NCBI RefSeq assembly: GCF_030651745.1
Contig: NZ_JAUSCC010000006.1
Coordinates: 1 to 31,067 of the forward strand
Origin: Methylophaga sp.
GTDB lineage: Bacteria; Pseudomonadota; Gammaproteobacteria; Nitrosococcales; Methylophagaceae
Length of the DNA: 31,067 bases
Direction: 5' to 3'
The notes under the pieces were generated by a model. That model was not told where the DNA came from. It made no database searches and saw only the letters and a program-made list of their open reading frames with translations. Below are positions 13,251-21,063 of this stretch, piece after piece (positions within the stretch are counted from its first letter, which is position 1; each line of letters opens with the position of its first letter). Both the position numbers and the translations under genes were made by a program.

Positions 13251-13874
13251 ATGACAATTCGCTCAAATACTCATGGCGGTCGCCGCGCTGGTGCAGGACG
13301 CAAAAAAGGTACTGTAATTAAAGAGCCGACCGCCGTGATGCGGATCCCTGAAAGTCAAAAGCCAGTAATTGCTGATTTTTTGAAGGCCTATCGACGTAAT
13401 CAATCCACCCATAACCAATCTACACATCTGGTCGACCAGCCAACTGTATTTGAACGCCCAACCATTTCACCAGCTAAACGCAGCTGGCCATTGTTCAGTT
13501 CTAAAGTAGCAGCAGGATTTCCATCACCTGCCGATGAGCATGTTGAAAAACGACTGGATCCCAATGAGTTTTTGATTGATGACGAAGAGGCGACTTTTTT
13601 TGTCACCATCCAAGGCTATTCAATGATTGATAGCGGGTTATTACCGGGTGATAAAGCAGTAGTGGATCGCTCTAAAAATGCCAGTGTCGGCGATATTGTA
13701 TTAGCAGTAGTCGACGGTGAATTTACCATCAAACTGCTGGCAAAAACCAAGCAGGGAACCCCTCGATTATTACCTGCCAATAATTCTGGCGAATATCAGC
13801 CAATCGAAATTAAAGAGGGTATGCAGTTTGAAATCTGGGGTGTAGTTACCGGCTCGTTTCGACGGTTTAAATAG
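13251..13874 (+). CDS. umuD: UmuD-like autoproteolytic subunit of DNA polymerase V, with N-terminal extension
   Basis: UmuD, after RecA-stimulated self-cleavage to UmuD', joins UmuC to form the SOS translesion polymerase. The 207-residue protein ends in an S24 peptidase domain (about 80-205). Its likely cleavage site is Ala88-Gly89 (KVAAGFPSP), its Ser nucleophile Ser124 (GYSM) and its Lys base Lys161 (FTIKLLAK). E. coli UmuD is 139 residues. Here an extra N-terminal part has a basic [12 protein letters not shown] motif (9-20) and then [20 protein letters not shown], which looks like a strand plus helix. Similar extensions are known in other UmuD-like proteins and might bind DNA. A short QSTH repeat (51-54, 56-59) lies in the linker. 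The stop is one base from the umuC ATG. The extension would be removed by cleavage. Confidence 0.92.
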   Translation: MTIRSNTHGGRRAGAGRKKGTVIKEPTAVMRIPESQKPVIADFLKAYRRNQSTHNQSTHLVDQPTVFERPTISPAKRSWPLFSSKVAAGFPSPADEHVEKRLDPNEFLIDDEEATFFVTIQGYSMIDSGLLPGDKAVVDRSKNASVGDIVLAVVDGEFTIKLLAKTKQGTPRLLPANNSGEYQPIEIKEGMQFEIWGVVTGSFRRFK

Positions 13875-13875
13875 C

Positions 13876-15153
13876 ATGTCACGCAGTATTGCACTGATTG
13901 ACGTGAATAATTTCTATGTGTCCTGCGAGCGGGTGTTTAATCCGAAACTGGCCGGTAAACCGGTGGTGGTGCTCAGCAATAATGATGGCTGTGTCATTTC
14001 AAGAAGCAATGAAGCCAAAGAGGATATTCCAATGGGCGCATCCTGGTTCAAGTTCCAGGACTTTGCTAAACAGAATCACATCACTGCTTTGTCTTCCAAT
14101 TATGCTTTATATGCAGATATGAGCAATCGGGTGATGCGGATCCTCAAGCAGTTTTCGCCCGATCAGGAGATCTATTCGATTGATGAATGTTTTCTGGATC
14201 TGAGTAGTTTTCAACATCTGGATTTATTACAGCACGGACAGCAAATCCGTAGTCGTGTCGGGCAATGTACCGGATTGCCGGTCAGTGTTGGCATCGGTGC
14301 CAGTAAAACACTAGCGAAGTTGGCAAATCATTGTGCAAAAAAACGGGCTGAGTTTGATGGCGTATGTGATTTTAATCAGCTAACGCCAGCCCAGCTTAAT
14401 CGTTTGCTGGATCAGTTGGATGTAGGCGACGTATGGGGCATTGGACGTAAACTGGCCGCCAAATTAAAACAGAATCATCGCATTAACACTGCACTGGATT
14501 TAAAGCAGGCCAATCCAGATACGCTGCGCCGTATCTACAGCGTAGTGATGGAAAAAACTATCCGAGAGCTTAACGGTATTGCCTGTATTGAACTGGAAGA
14601 GCCGGGCCTTGCTAAAAAACAGATCCTCAACTCCCGCAGCTTTGGTATTCCCGTGACAGATCTACAAAGCCTCACCGAAGCGGTCAGCTTTTATATCAGC
14701 CGGGCAGCTGTGAAATTGAGGCACCAACAATCATTAGCGGGCATGGTACAGGTCTATATTCACACCAGCCGTTATCGCACGGGGAAAGATTTTTACAGCA
14801 ACAGTTTCACAGTGGCTTTGCCGAACCCGTCGGATGACACACGGGTATTGGCAAAAAATGCATTGATTGCTTTGAAACAAATATATCGCCCTGGTTATTA
14901 CTACGCCAAAGCGGGTGTGATACTCACGGCAATTCAATCCAAGAGCGGCTATCAACCTGATATGTTTGCTGCAGAAAATGAGAGCATAAAATCTGATCAA
15001 TTAATGGCATTGATGGATGGGATTAATCACAGCATGGGAAGGGAAACGTTGCGATTGGCCAATCAGGGATTCGCTCGCCCGTGGAAGATGAAGCAGGAAC
15101 ATAAAAGTCCGGGTTATACAACAAACTGGCGGGACTTGCTTTCAGTCAGCTAA
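13876..15153 (+). CDS. umuC: DNA polymerase V catalytic subunit UmuC (Y-family)
   Basis: UmuC is the error-prone Y-family polymerase that copies past DNA lesions with UmuD'2 and RecA. The 425-residue protein has palm motifs [15 protein letters not shown] (Asp9) and [10 protein letters not shown] (Asp103, Glu104). The helix-hairpin-helix thumb shows [12 protein letters not shown]. The little-finger domain ends in a UmuC C-terminal region carrying QPDMF, a likely beta-clamp-binding motif. Length matches E. coli UmuC (422). It is the second gene of the operon and depends on the umuD promoter. The family call is secure. Confidence 0.97.
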   Translation: MSRSIALIDVNNFYVSCERVFNPKLAGKPVVVLSNNDGCVISRSNEAKEDIPMGASWFKFQDFAKQNHITALSSNYALYADMSNRVMRILKQFSPDQEIYSIDECFLDLSSFQHLDLLQHGQQIRSRVGQCTGLPVSVGIGASKTLAKLANHCAKKRAEFDGVCDFNQLTPAQLNRLLDQLDVGDVWGIGRKLAAKLKQNHRINTALDLKQANPDTLRRIYSVVMEKTIRELNGIACIELEEPGLAKKQILNSRSFGIPVTDLQSLTEAVSFYISRAAVKLRHQQSLAGMVQVYIHTSRYRTGKDFYSNSFTVALPNPSDDTRVLAKNALIALKQIYRPGYYYAKAGVILTAIQSKSGYQPDMFAAENESIKSDQLMALMDGINHSMGRETLRLANQGFARPWKMKQEHKSPGYTTNWRDLLSVS

Positions 15154-15278
15154 GTAAAAGATTTTAAAAACTTTTTTATCAAAACTGTAAAAAAACTAAA
15201 CACATGCAGATCACCAAAGGCGAGTATGCTGAGAGTATCGCGCCAGATATGTTTTGGCCGAACCTAGAGATAACTATT

Positions 15279-15497
15279 ATGAACATTATTCGTCAAACAT
15301 CACTTATCGCTCTTTTAGCAACCGCCATGCTGGTAACAGCGGGCTGCGGCAATATGTCGAGCCGCGATAAAAACACAGCTGCCGGCGCCGGTATTGGTGC
15401 TGTTGGTGGAGCCATCTTAACCGGTGGTAGTGCTGTTGGTACTGTTGGTGGTGCCGCTGTAGGTGGCGTCATTGGTAATCAGGTCGGTAAAGATTAA
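15279..15497 (+). CDS. osmB: OsmB-like glycine-zipper lipoprotein
   Basis: OsmB is a small outer-membrane lipoprotein induced by osmotic and envelope stress; its exact role is unclear. This 72-residue protein has a signal peptide ending in the lipobox LVTAGC with Cys23. It then has RDKNTAAGAGIGAVGGAILTGG and the closing GGAAVGGVIGNQVGKD, which closely follow E. coli OsmB. The Gly-x-x-x-Gly spacing is a glycine zipper. The frame is open upstream to 15204, but the ATG at 15279 starts the signal peptide and has AGAGA upstream. A terminator follows. It forms its own unit. Confidence 0.9.
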   Translation: MNIIRQTSLIALLATAMLVTAGCGNMSSRDKNTAAGAGIGAVGGAILTGGSAVGTVGGAAVGGVIGNQVGKD

Positions 15498-15501
15498 TTA
15501 C

Positions 15502-15528
15502 CCGAAACCAAAAGACCGAAACCAAAAG
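15502..15528 (+). repeat. Short tandem duplication after osmB
   Basis: CCGAAACCAAAAGA (15502-15515) is followed directly by CCGAAACCAAAAG (15516-15528). It is probably a small replication slip just before the terminator stem. Confidence 0.7.
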
Positions 15529-15557
15529 CCCTGTCAGAAATGACGGGGCTTTTTTAT
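15526..15557 (+). terminator. Terminator of osmB
   Basis: AAGCCCTGTCA and TGACGGGGCTT pair around loop GAAA, with one mismatch, followed by a T-run. Confidence 0.9.
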
Positions 15558-15681
15558 TTGTGGCAGCTTATCAAGGCTGCGAATAGAATGTTTTTCTCTT
15601 AAGATTGTTGTACGGGCTCATAAGCGATTAAAGCGGGCCAACTCACTTAAAATCAACTGACAGCTGCACAAAGGAAAATGA

Positions 15682-16923
15682 ATGCCATTGCCAGATATCT
15701 TGGTGTTAATCGTTTTTATCGTGGTGTATTACACAATGGCTGTTGGCAAACTGCCCGGACTCAGTGCCGATCGTACCGGTATAGCGATGGCGGGGGCGTT
15801 TGTTTTACTCGCCGTGGGGTCGGTTGAAGTAGAAGCGCTTCCTGAGGTCATCGAGTTTCCGACGTTATTAATGCTGTTTGTTTTAATGTTACTGGGAGCT
15901 CATTTTGCTGCTGCCAATAGCTTTAATGTCTTGAGCCAATGGCTGAGTTATCGAGCCGACAGACCCAGATTGTTATTAGCTGGCGTGGTGATCAGCAGTG
16001 GTGTGCTGTCGATGGTATTGGTCAACGACATCGTGGTCTTCGCGTTTACTCCAGTCTTATGCATGGCATTGATCCGTCAGGGTTTGGACCCACGTCCTTA
16101 TTTATTGGCACTGGCTGGTGCAGCCAATGCCGGATCGGCAGTCAGTCTGATAGGCAATCCGCAAAATATTCTGATTGGCAGTGTTGGCGGCTTATCTATC
16201 CAGGCGTATTTTCTGCTGACCATTGTGCCGGTCATCATTGCCTTAGCCGTTGTCTATTTCGTGGTTTCATGGGTGTGGCGGCATCAGTTGCAGCAGGCCA
16301 CGATGATTCGTTACTGGGAAGATAGCCATTCCGCTGATCGCTGGCTGTTTATCAAAAGCTTATTAGCCACCGTGATATTAATCGTGCTGCTGGTGTTATT
16401 TTCTGAGCACCGTTATCAGATAGCGCTTGGTGTAGTGCTGGTCTTGTTATTGGGGCGGGTGATTAAAACTGATCGCTTGCTCCGCGAGGTGGATCTGCCG
16501 TTATTGGTGTTAATCGCTTCGTTATTTGTAGTGACAGCGACCTTCAGTGCGTTACCGATGACCGGCTCGGCAGTAAGTTATTTGGAAACACAGGGTTGGT
16601 TACCGGATAGATTGGCAGTGCTCATTCCATTTTCGTTAATTGCCAGCAACACTATTGGCAATGTGCCTGCAGTGATGTTGCTGTTGGGGGTGACAGAAGA
16701 CTTGTCGGTAGTGACTTTGCAAGGTCTGGCGCTGTTTTCAACGCTGGCAGGCAACTTGTTATTAACCGGCAGTCTGGCCAATATCATTGTGGCTGAACGT
16801 GCAGCCAGTCAGGGAATAAAACTCGGCTTTATCGATTTTATGCGGGTAGGGATCCCTGTCACGATATTGAGCATGATTCCGGCGGCAATTTGGTTTAGTT
16901 GGGCGACCGGCATGCGCTGGTAA
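15682..16923 (+). CDS. Ion-transporter superfamily permease (ArsB/NhaD/SLC13-like, YbiR group)
   Basis: This 413-residue polytopic protein has about ten to twelve hydrophobic segments. Two inverted half-repeats each carry a conserved re-entrant motif: VLVNDIVVFAFTPVLC plus AGSAVSLIGNPQNILIG in the first half, and ASNTIGNVPAVMLLL plus GSLANIIVAERA in the second. These are typical of the anion/sodium transporter superfamily that includes ArsB, citrate/Mg transporters and E. coli YbiR. The transported ion cannot be told; no arsR or arsC lies nearby, which argues against a dedicated arsenite pump. AAGGAA precedes the ATG. A shared bidirectional terminator follows it. Confidence 0.85.
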   Translation: MPLPDILVLIVFIVVYYTMAVGKLPGLSADRTGIAMAGAFVLLAVGSVEVEALPEVIEFPTLLMLFVLMLLGAHFAAANSFNVLSQWLSYRADRPRLLLAGVVISSGVLSMVLVNDIVVFAFTPVLCMALIRQGLDPRPYLLALAGAANAGSAVSLIGNPQNILIGSVGGLSIQAYFLLTIVPVIIALAVVYFVVSWVWRHQLQQATMIRYWEDSHSADRWLFIKSLLATVILIVLLVLFSEHRYQIALGVVLVLLLGRVIKTDRLLREVDLPLLVLIASLFVVTATFSALPMTGSAVSYLETQGWLPDRLAVLIPFSLIASNTIGNVPAVMLLLGVTEDLSVVTLQGLALFSTLAGNLLLTGSLANIIVAERAASQGIKLGFIDFMRVGIPVTILSMIPAAIWFSWATGMRW

Positions 16924-16940
16924 ATATAGCAGTTCATAAC

Positions 16941-16974
16941 AAAAAAGCCCTGTCATTGCTGGCAGGGCTTTTTT
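16941..16974. terminator. Bidirectional terminator
   Basis: AAAAAAGCCCTG (16941-16952) and CAGGGCTTTTTT (16963-16974) form a perfect 12-bp stem with A- and T-runs at the ends. It serves the permease gene (plus) and the BON lipoprotein gene (minus). Confidence 0.95.
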
Positions 16975-17005
16975 AATTTGGAACAGGTTCTCAAATAAAA
17001 CGGAT

Positions 17006-17341
17006 TTATTTAACCCGCATATCGTTTTTAACAGATTTTACGCCAGCCACACTGCGGGTGATAACCACAGCACGATTGATGTCTGCTTGTGAGCTGACAA
17101 AACCACTTAACTGCACAACACCTTTAAATGTTTCTACATTTATCTCGGCCACTTTAAGTGTTTCTTCATTAAGAATAGCGGCTTTAACTTTGGCAGTAAT
17201 CACACTGTCATCAATATATTCACCGGTGCCAGATTGAGTCGATGTGGAGGCACAGCCACTTAACGTGAGCAGAGCTGCACCACTTATCAGGCTGGTGGTT
17301 AACATCGTGACAAACAACAAACGTTTAGAAATTGTATTCAT
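17006..17341 (-). CDS. BON-domain lipoprotein
   Basis: BON domains occur in OsmY, Kbp and DolP and are thought to bind membranes or ligands in envelope stress. This 111-residue protein has a signal peptide with lipobox LSGC (Cys30). A single BON domain (about 42-110) follows, with IDDSVITAKVKAAIL, the VETFKGVVQLSGFV strand pair and the closing VAGVKSVKNDM. The residue after the lipidated Cys is Ala, so outer-membrane sorting is likely. It lies 62 bases after the diguanylate cyclase gene on the same strand and may be co-transcribed or have its own promoter. The terminator at 16941-16974 ends it. Confidence 0.9.
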   Translation of the reverse strand: MNTISKRLLFVTMLTTSLISGAALLTLSGCASTSTQSGTGEYIDDSVITAKVKAAILNEETLKVAEINVETFKGVVQLSGFVSSQADINRAVVITRSVAGVKSVKNDMRVK

Positions 17342-17403
17342 AATTTTTTCCAGAAAAGTCGTTTAAAACTGGTTTGGTAAATCAAAGTAGATGCCTAACG
17401 ACA

Positions 17404-18795
17404 TTAAGACTCGACTTCTCCAGATAGATTGTGTGGTTCGGAATAATAGAAGTTATTCTTGCCAGATTTCTTAGCGTGATACATGGCTCTGTCAGCGCAT
17501 TCCGTCAACTTAGTGGCATCTGTACCATCATCAGGATAAATGCTGATGCCGATACTTGCCGCTAGCATTATTTCGTTGTCATTTATTGTTAGAGGTTCAG
17601 CAATTGCCGTAAGTATTTGCTTTGAGACCTGTTTGGTGTCATCAGGCATTTCTATTTCACCTAACAAGATCAGAAACTCATCGCCACTACGTCGGCACAC
17701 GGTGTCGGTACTGCGGATACAATTGGTGATACGGTCAGCGACAGAGGAAAGTAACAAGTCACCTGTCAAATGACCGAATGTGTCATTGGATTTTTTGAAA
17801 TCATCCATATCCAAAAACAGCAACCCGACCCGTTTATTGTGTCGTTCAGCCATGCCAATCGATTGTGTCAGGCGTTCATTAAACAAAGCAAGGTTGGGCA
17901 ATCCTGTCAGATGGTCATACCATGCCAGCCGGCTGGTTTTTTCCATCATGGCTTCAGATTTTGCAACATCGTGAAAAACGATGACGGCACCTGTCACTTC
18001 TTTATCACGATTATGAATAGGCGCTGCCGAGTCTTCTATTTCAATCTCAGTGCCATCATGAACAATCAAGATACTGCCACTCGCCAGGGCAACCGTTTTG
18101 TTTTGCTGCATGGCAGTTGTAGCGGGATTTGGCGCTGTTTCTCGGGTTTCCCCATCAATGATATTAAATACTTCAAATAGTGGTTTACCAATGGCTTGCT
18201 GACGATCCCAGCCGGTCAAATGTTCTGCTTCAAGATTAAGATAGGTCACATTTCCGGCAAGATCGGTTGTCAGAACGGCATCGCCGATAGAATCGAGGGT
18301 AACTTGAGCGCGTTCTTTTTCTTCGAATAACGCGTTTTCAACTTTTTGTAACACTAACTCGAGAGCCTTGCGTTGCGAGATATCTTCGATCATCAACAGA
18401 CTTGCAAATGGATATTGACCATCTTCCAGCAATGATACATGCAGGCGAGTCCAGACCATGCTGCCATCATTACGGATCAGACGAATATCATTTTGTAGAG
18501 CGGTATGGTTGAGAACAGCGTTCTTCCAGCTGATATCCAACGAAGATACATCTTCGGCGTAGATGCATTTACGCCAATCGGTATCGATTATTTCACCGTC
18601 GGTATAACCCAAAATAAGATCATAAGCCTGATTCGAATATAAACAACGACGCTTTTCATCACACAGAACAATGCCTAGAGGAAATTCATCGCATAGTTTT
18701 TTCAGGTTCTCATAATCAAGTTGATCGCCTCGTTGCTTAGGCAGTATTTGCCAGATTGAATTATTGTCTGTGTAACGGGTGCGTAGGGTTCTCAT
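17404..18795 (-). CDS. PAS-PAS-GGDEF diguanylate cyclase
   Basis: GGDEF enzymes make cyclic di-GMP, which controls motility and biofilm. This 463-residue protein has two PAS domains (about 30-145 and 160-280) linked by a short helix, then a GGDEF domain (about 290-455) starting YDHLTGLPN. The active-site loop reads RRSGDEF (SGDEF at 370-374), a first-position variant common in active enzymes. The inhibitory I-site RSTD (361-364) lies exactly five residues before it. No transmembrane segment or EAL domain is present, so it is probably a cytosolic sensor. The frame can start at a TTG (18816); I chose the ATG at 18795, which has GGTGA eight bases upstream. It diverges from the Crp/Fnr gene across a region with repeated operators. 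Confidence 0.92.
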   Translation of the reverse strand: MRTLRTRYTDNNSIWQILPKQRGDQLDYENLKKLCDEFPLGIVLCDEKRRCLYSNQAYDLILGYTDGEIIDTDWRKCIYAEDVSSLDISWKNAVLNHTALQNDIRLIRNDGSMVWTRLHVSLLEDGQYPFASLLMIEDISQRKALELVLQKVENALFEEKERAQVTLDSIGDAVLTTDLAGNVTYLNLEAEHLTGWDRQQAIGKPLFEVFNIIDGETRETAPNPATTAMQQNKTVALASGSILIVHDGTEIEIEDSAAPIHNRDKEVTGAVIVFHDVAKSEAMMEKTSRLAWYDHLTGLPNLALFNERLTQSIGMAERHNKRVGLLFLDMDDFKKSNDTFGHLTGDLLLSSVADRITNCIRSTDTVCRRSGDEFLILLGEIEMPDDTKQVSKQILTAIAEPLTINDNEIMLAASIGISIYPDDGTDATKLTECADRAMYHAKKSGKNNFYYSEPHNLSGEVES

Positions 18796-18964
18796 TAATG
18801 AAATCACCCATGCCAAGGCATTTCACGAACGATATTCGGATGGCCATAATCAGCATGAATCGTTATAACGAATAGACAATATTCAACAAAATTTATGTTT
18901 AGCATGATGGCAATGCTCTCCAATTACATTTTTTTCAGAATAATATGGAACAAGCTGTTGCGTC

Positions 18965-18980
18965 TGTGCGTTTTCGTACA
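18965..18980. promoter_or_regulatory. Candidate Crp/Fnr-type operator, site 1
   Basis: TGTGCGTTTTCGTACA is an imperfect dyad, TGTGCG-N4-CGTACA, with one mismatch between arms. It lies between the diguanylate cyclase and Crp/Fnr starts. Confidence 0.6.
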
Positions 18981-19021
18981 AATGAGCTGCTTAATAAAAT
19001 ATTTCATGTCGAAATGATTTA

Positions 19022-19037
19022 TGTGCGTTACCGTACA
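19022..19037. promoter_or_regulatory. Candidate Crp/Fnr-type operator, site 2
   Basis: TGTGCGTTACCGTACA repeats site 1 at 14 of 16 positions, 57 bases downstream and in the same orientation. A half site TGTGCGTTA follows at 19055-19063. The rest of 18796-19175 holds no gene. Confidence 0.62.
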
Positions 19038-19175
19038 AACAATAAAAGGGGATTTGTGCGTTAATAAGGGATCAATCCTATTGTTTTTTCCTGTTTTGCA
19101 AACTCATATCAAATTTATGTGGGTAGTCAAAGCTGTCAAAACAGATCATTTATGTGAGCAAAAAGTTGTGAGTTT

Positions 19176-19886
19176 ATGAGTCTAGAGCATGACCCTTGTC
19201 AGAATAATCTTTTGGCAGCGTTGCCAAAGGACGAACTTGCACGTCTGTTACCTGATTTACAGTTAGTTGAAATGCCTTTGGGCGAAACGCTTTACTCTCC
19301 AGATACTCCGATGCAGCATGTGTATTTTCCCACGACAACAATTGTGTCCTTATTGCATGTGATGGAAAGTGGTGCTTCAGCAGAGATTGCTGTGGTTGGC
19401 AAAGAGGGCATTGTCGGTGTCTCTTTATTTATGGGCGGTGAAACCACCTCTAGCTGGGCGGTAGTCCAAAGTGCAGGATCTGCCTATCGTCTGACCGGAC
19501 AGCGTTTGAAAACAGAGTTTTTCCGGGCAGAGACATTGCAACGTTTATTGCTGCGTTATACTCAGGCGTTGATGACTCAGATGGCGCAAACCGCTGTTTG
19601 TAACCGCCATCACACAGTAGATCAGCAGTTATGCCGTTGGTTATTGTTAAGCCTGGATCGTTTACCTTCCAATGAACTGACCATGACCCAGGAGCTCATC
19701 GCTAATATGCTGGGAGTGCGTCGAGAAGGTGTCACAGAAGCTGCTGGGCATTTACAGCGCGATGGTTTGATTAAATACGTTCGGGGAAAAATCACGGTAC
19801 TCAATCGTGATGGATTGGAACACCGAGTCTGTGAATGTTATCGGGTTGTCAAAATTGAAACCGACAGATTAATGGATGGCAAATAA
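19176..19886 (+). CDS. Crp/Fnr family transcriptional regulator, first of a tandem pair
   Basis: This 236-residue regulator has an N-terminal cyclic-nucleotide-binding-type beta-roll (about 15-125, with YFPTTTIVSLL and AVVGKEGIVGVSLFMGG), a dimer helix and a C-terminal winged helix. The recognition region is LTMTQELIANMLGVRREGVTEAAGHLQ. The block NRHHTVDQQLCRWLL is characteristic of a Crp/Fnr subgroup distinct from true CRP. The cAMP-contacting Arg-Ser pattern is not seen, and there is no Fnr-type N-terminal cysteine cluster, so the signal is unknown. A weak GTGAG precedes the ATG. Two dyads plus a half site upstream suggest autoregulation. A paralogue follows 148 bases later. Confidence 0.9.
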   Translation: MSLEHDPCQNNLLAALPKDELARLLPDLQLVEMPLGETLYSPDTPMQHVYFPTTTIVSLLHVMESGASAEIAVVGKEGIVGVSLFMGGETTSSWAVVQSAGSAYRLTGQRLKTEFFRAETLQRLLLRYTQALMTQMAQTAVCNRHHTVDQQLCRWLLLSLDRLPSNELTMTQELIANMLGVRREGVTEAAGHLQRDGLIKYVRGKITVLNRDGLEHRVCECYRVVKIETDRLMDGK

Positions 19887-19958
19887 TCACGTTAAATAAA
19901 TCATTTGACTCTGTGTGTGCTGGCAGACAGATAGAGTCTAATTGTAAGCATATGCTCA

Positions 19959-20016
19959 GCTGATAAAGCGTGATACACCATCTTGGCACCGATAATCTCC
20001 GTGCTGTTTTATCAGC
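19959..20016. promoter_or_regulatory. Widely spaced inverted repeat between the two Crp/Fnr genes
   Basis: GCTGATAAA (19959-19967) and TTTATCAGC (20008-20016) are exact reverse complements 40 bases apart. The function is unclear and chance is possible. Confidence 0.3.
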
Positions 20017-20034
20017 AATTAATGGAGTTTCATA

Positions 20035-20778
20035 TTGCTTATTCGTGACAAACAACCACTTAATCATCTGATTGCCGACTTACCTGAATCTGAAAGAAAA
20101 CGTCTTATTGCCAAATGTGAGACTGTCGAGTTGGTTTTCAATGAAACGCTAACGACACCGGGAGAGCCTCTTAAATTTGCCTGGTTTCCCAATCAAGGCT
20201 TTATATCCTTAACTGTGCCCGCCGATGAACGATCCAATCTGGAAGTTGGCTTAATTGGTAATGAGGGCATGCTGGGTAATACCTTGGTGTTGGGCATTAA
20301 AACAGCACCATTACATGCGTTGGTTCAAGGGGCAGGGCAGGCATTACGGATATCGGTTGCTCATCTGCAGCAGCAGATTAACCATAGTCCTGCGCTGGAA
20401 GCCACGCTGAAAAAATATTTGTATGTAACAGTAGTTCAGTTATCACAAACTGCAGCCTGCACACGATTTCATTTGGTAGAAGCCCGGCTGGCCCGGTGGT
20501 TATTAATGACCCGCGATCGCGCTGAATCAAATCAATTTCGAATAACCCAACAGTTTCTGGCTTATATGCTGGGGGTACGCCGAGTGGGTATTACCAGAGC
20601 AGCCACCGCATTACATCAACGACAGTTGATCAATTATCATCGGGGCAGTATCACGATTACCGACCCTTCGGGATTAGAGGCTTCCGCATGTAGCTGCTAT
20701 CAAATAGATAAACAAACTTATCAGCGGATCATGCAATCGATGGATGATGATTTGCTTGATGATTCATTGGTTCGCTAA
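20035..20778 (+). CDS. Crp/Fnr family transcriptional regulator, second of a tandem pair
   Basis: This 247-residue paralogue of the preceding regulator shares its layout. The beta-roll shows FAWFPNQGFISLTV and LIGNEGMLGNTLVLG, followed by the signature CTRFHLVEARLARWLL and the winged helix FRITQQFLAYMLGVRRVGITRAATALHQ. The conserved GVRR..(V/I)T recognition helix suggests that both proteins may read similar DNA. It starts with TTG; GGAG lies seven bases before it, and no nearer ATG preserves the fold. The C-terminus carries an acidic tail (MDDDLLDDS). It probably has its own promoter, given the 148-base gap. A weaker copy of the dyad overlaps its stop and precedes the DUF3309 gene. Confidence 0.9.
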   Translation: MLIRDKQPLNHLIADLPESERKRLIAKCETVELVFNETLTTPGEPLKFAWFPNQGFISLTVPADERSNLEVGLIGNEGMLGNTLVLGIKTAPLHALVQGAGQALRISVAHLQQQINHSPALEATLKKYLYVTVVQLSQTAACTRFHLVEARLARWLLMTRDRAESNQFRITQQFLAYMLGVRRVGITRAATALHQRQLINYHRGSITITDPSGLEASACSCYQIDKQTYQRIMQSMDDDLLDDSLVR

Positions 20779-20784
20779 CGTACA
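20769..20784. promoter_or_regulatory. Candidate Crp/Fnr-type operator, site 3 (weaker)
   Basis: GGTTCGCTAACGTACA keeps the CGTACA half exactly and 4 of 6 bases of the other half at the same N4 spacing. It is centred about 65 bases before the DUF3309-type ATG. Confidence 0.45.
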
Positions 20785-20841
20785 GACAGAATGAATATTT
20801 GTTTATATCGTGCTTATTTAGTTGTCTGAAAGGGAAACGCC

Positions 20842-21000
20842 ATGAGCATAAGCACTATTCTGTTAATCGTTCTGATTTTAATATTGATCGGGGCAATTCC
20901 ATCTTGGCCGCACAGCAGAAACTGGGGTTATGGACCAACGGGTATAGTTGGGGTGTTATTGATTGTGTTACTGGTGTTATTACTGACCGGTCGAATTTAA
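20842..21000 (+). CDS. Small membrane protein, DUF3309 type
   Basis: This 52-residue protein begins MSISTILLIVLILILIGAIP, has a short polar turn SWPHSRNWGYGP, and ends with a second hydrophobic segment GIVGVLLIVLLVLLLTGRI. This hairpin of two membrane segments around a Trp/Pro/Gly turn fits the DUF3309 family, often found near stress genes; the function is unknown. AAGGGA lies about six bases before the ATG and a strong terminator follows, which supports it as a real gene despite its size. A possible Crp/Fnr-type site lies upstream. Confidence 0.85.
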   Translation: MSISTILLIVLILILIGAIPSWPHSRNWGYGPTGIVGVLLIVLLVLLLTGRI

Positions 21001-21023
21001 CCCGAATCTTACAGATTTGATTT

Positions 21024-21056
21024 AAGGCCCAGCTGAAATTCAGACGGGCCTTTTTT
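21024..21056 (+). terminator. Terminator of the DUF3309-type gene
   Basis: AAGGCCC (21024-21030) and GGGCCTT (21046-21052) form the stem, followed by T-rich sequence. It lies just beyond the stop of the convergent efflux adaptor gene. Confidence 0.9.
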
Positions 21057-21063
21057 ATGAACT

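Noticed and set aside
20799..21020. 73-codon plus-strand frame
   Set aside because: It is a shadow of the DUF3309-type gene (20842-21000), whose frame has a better ribosome site and a recognisable protein.
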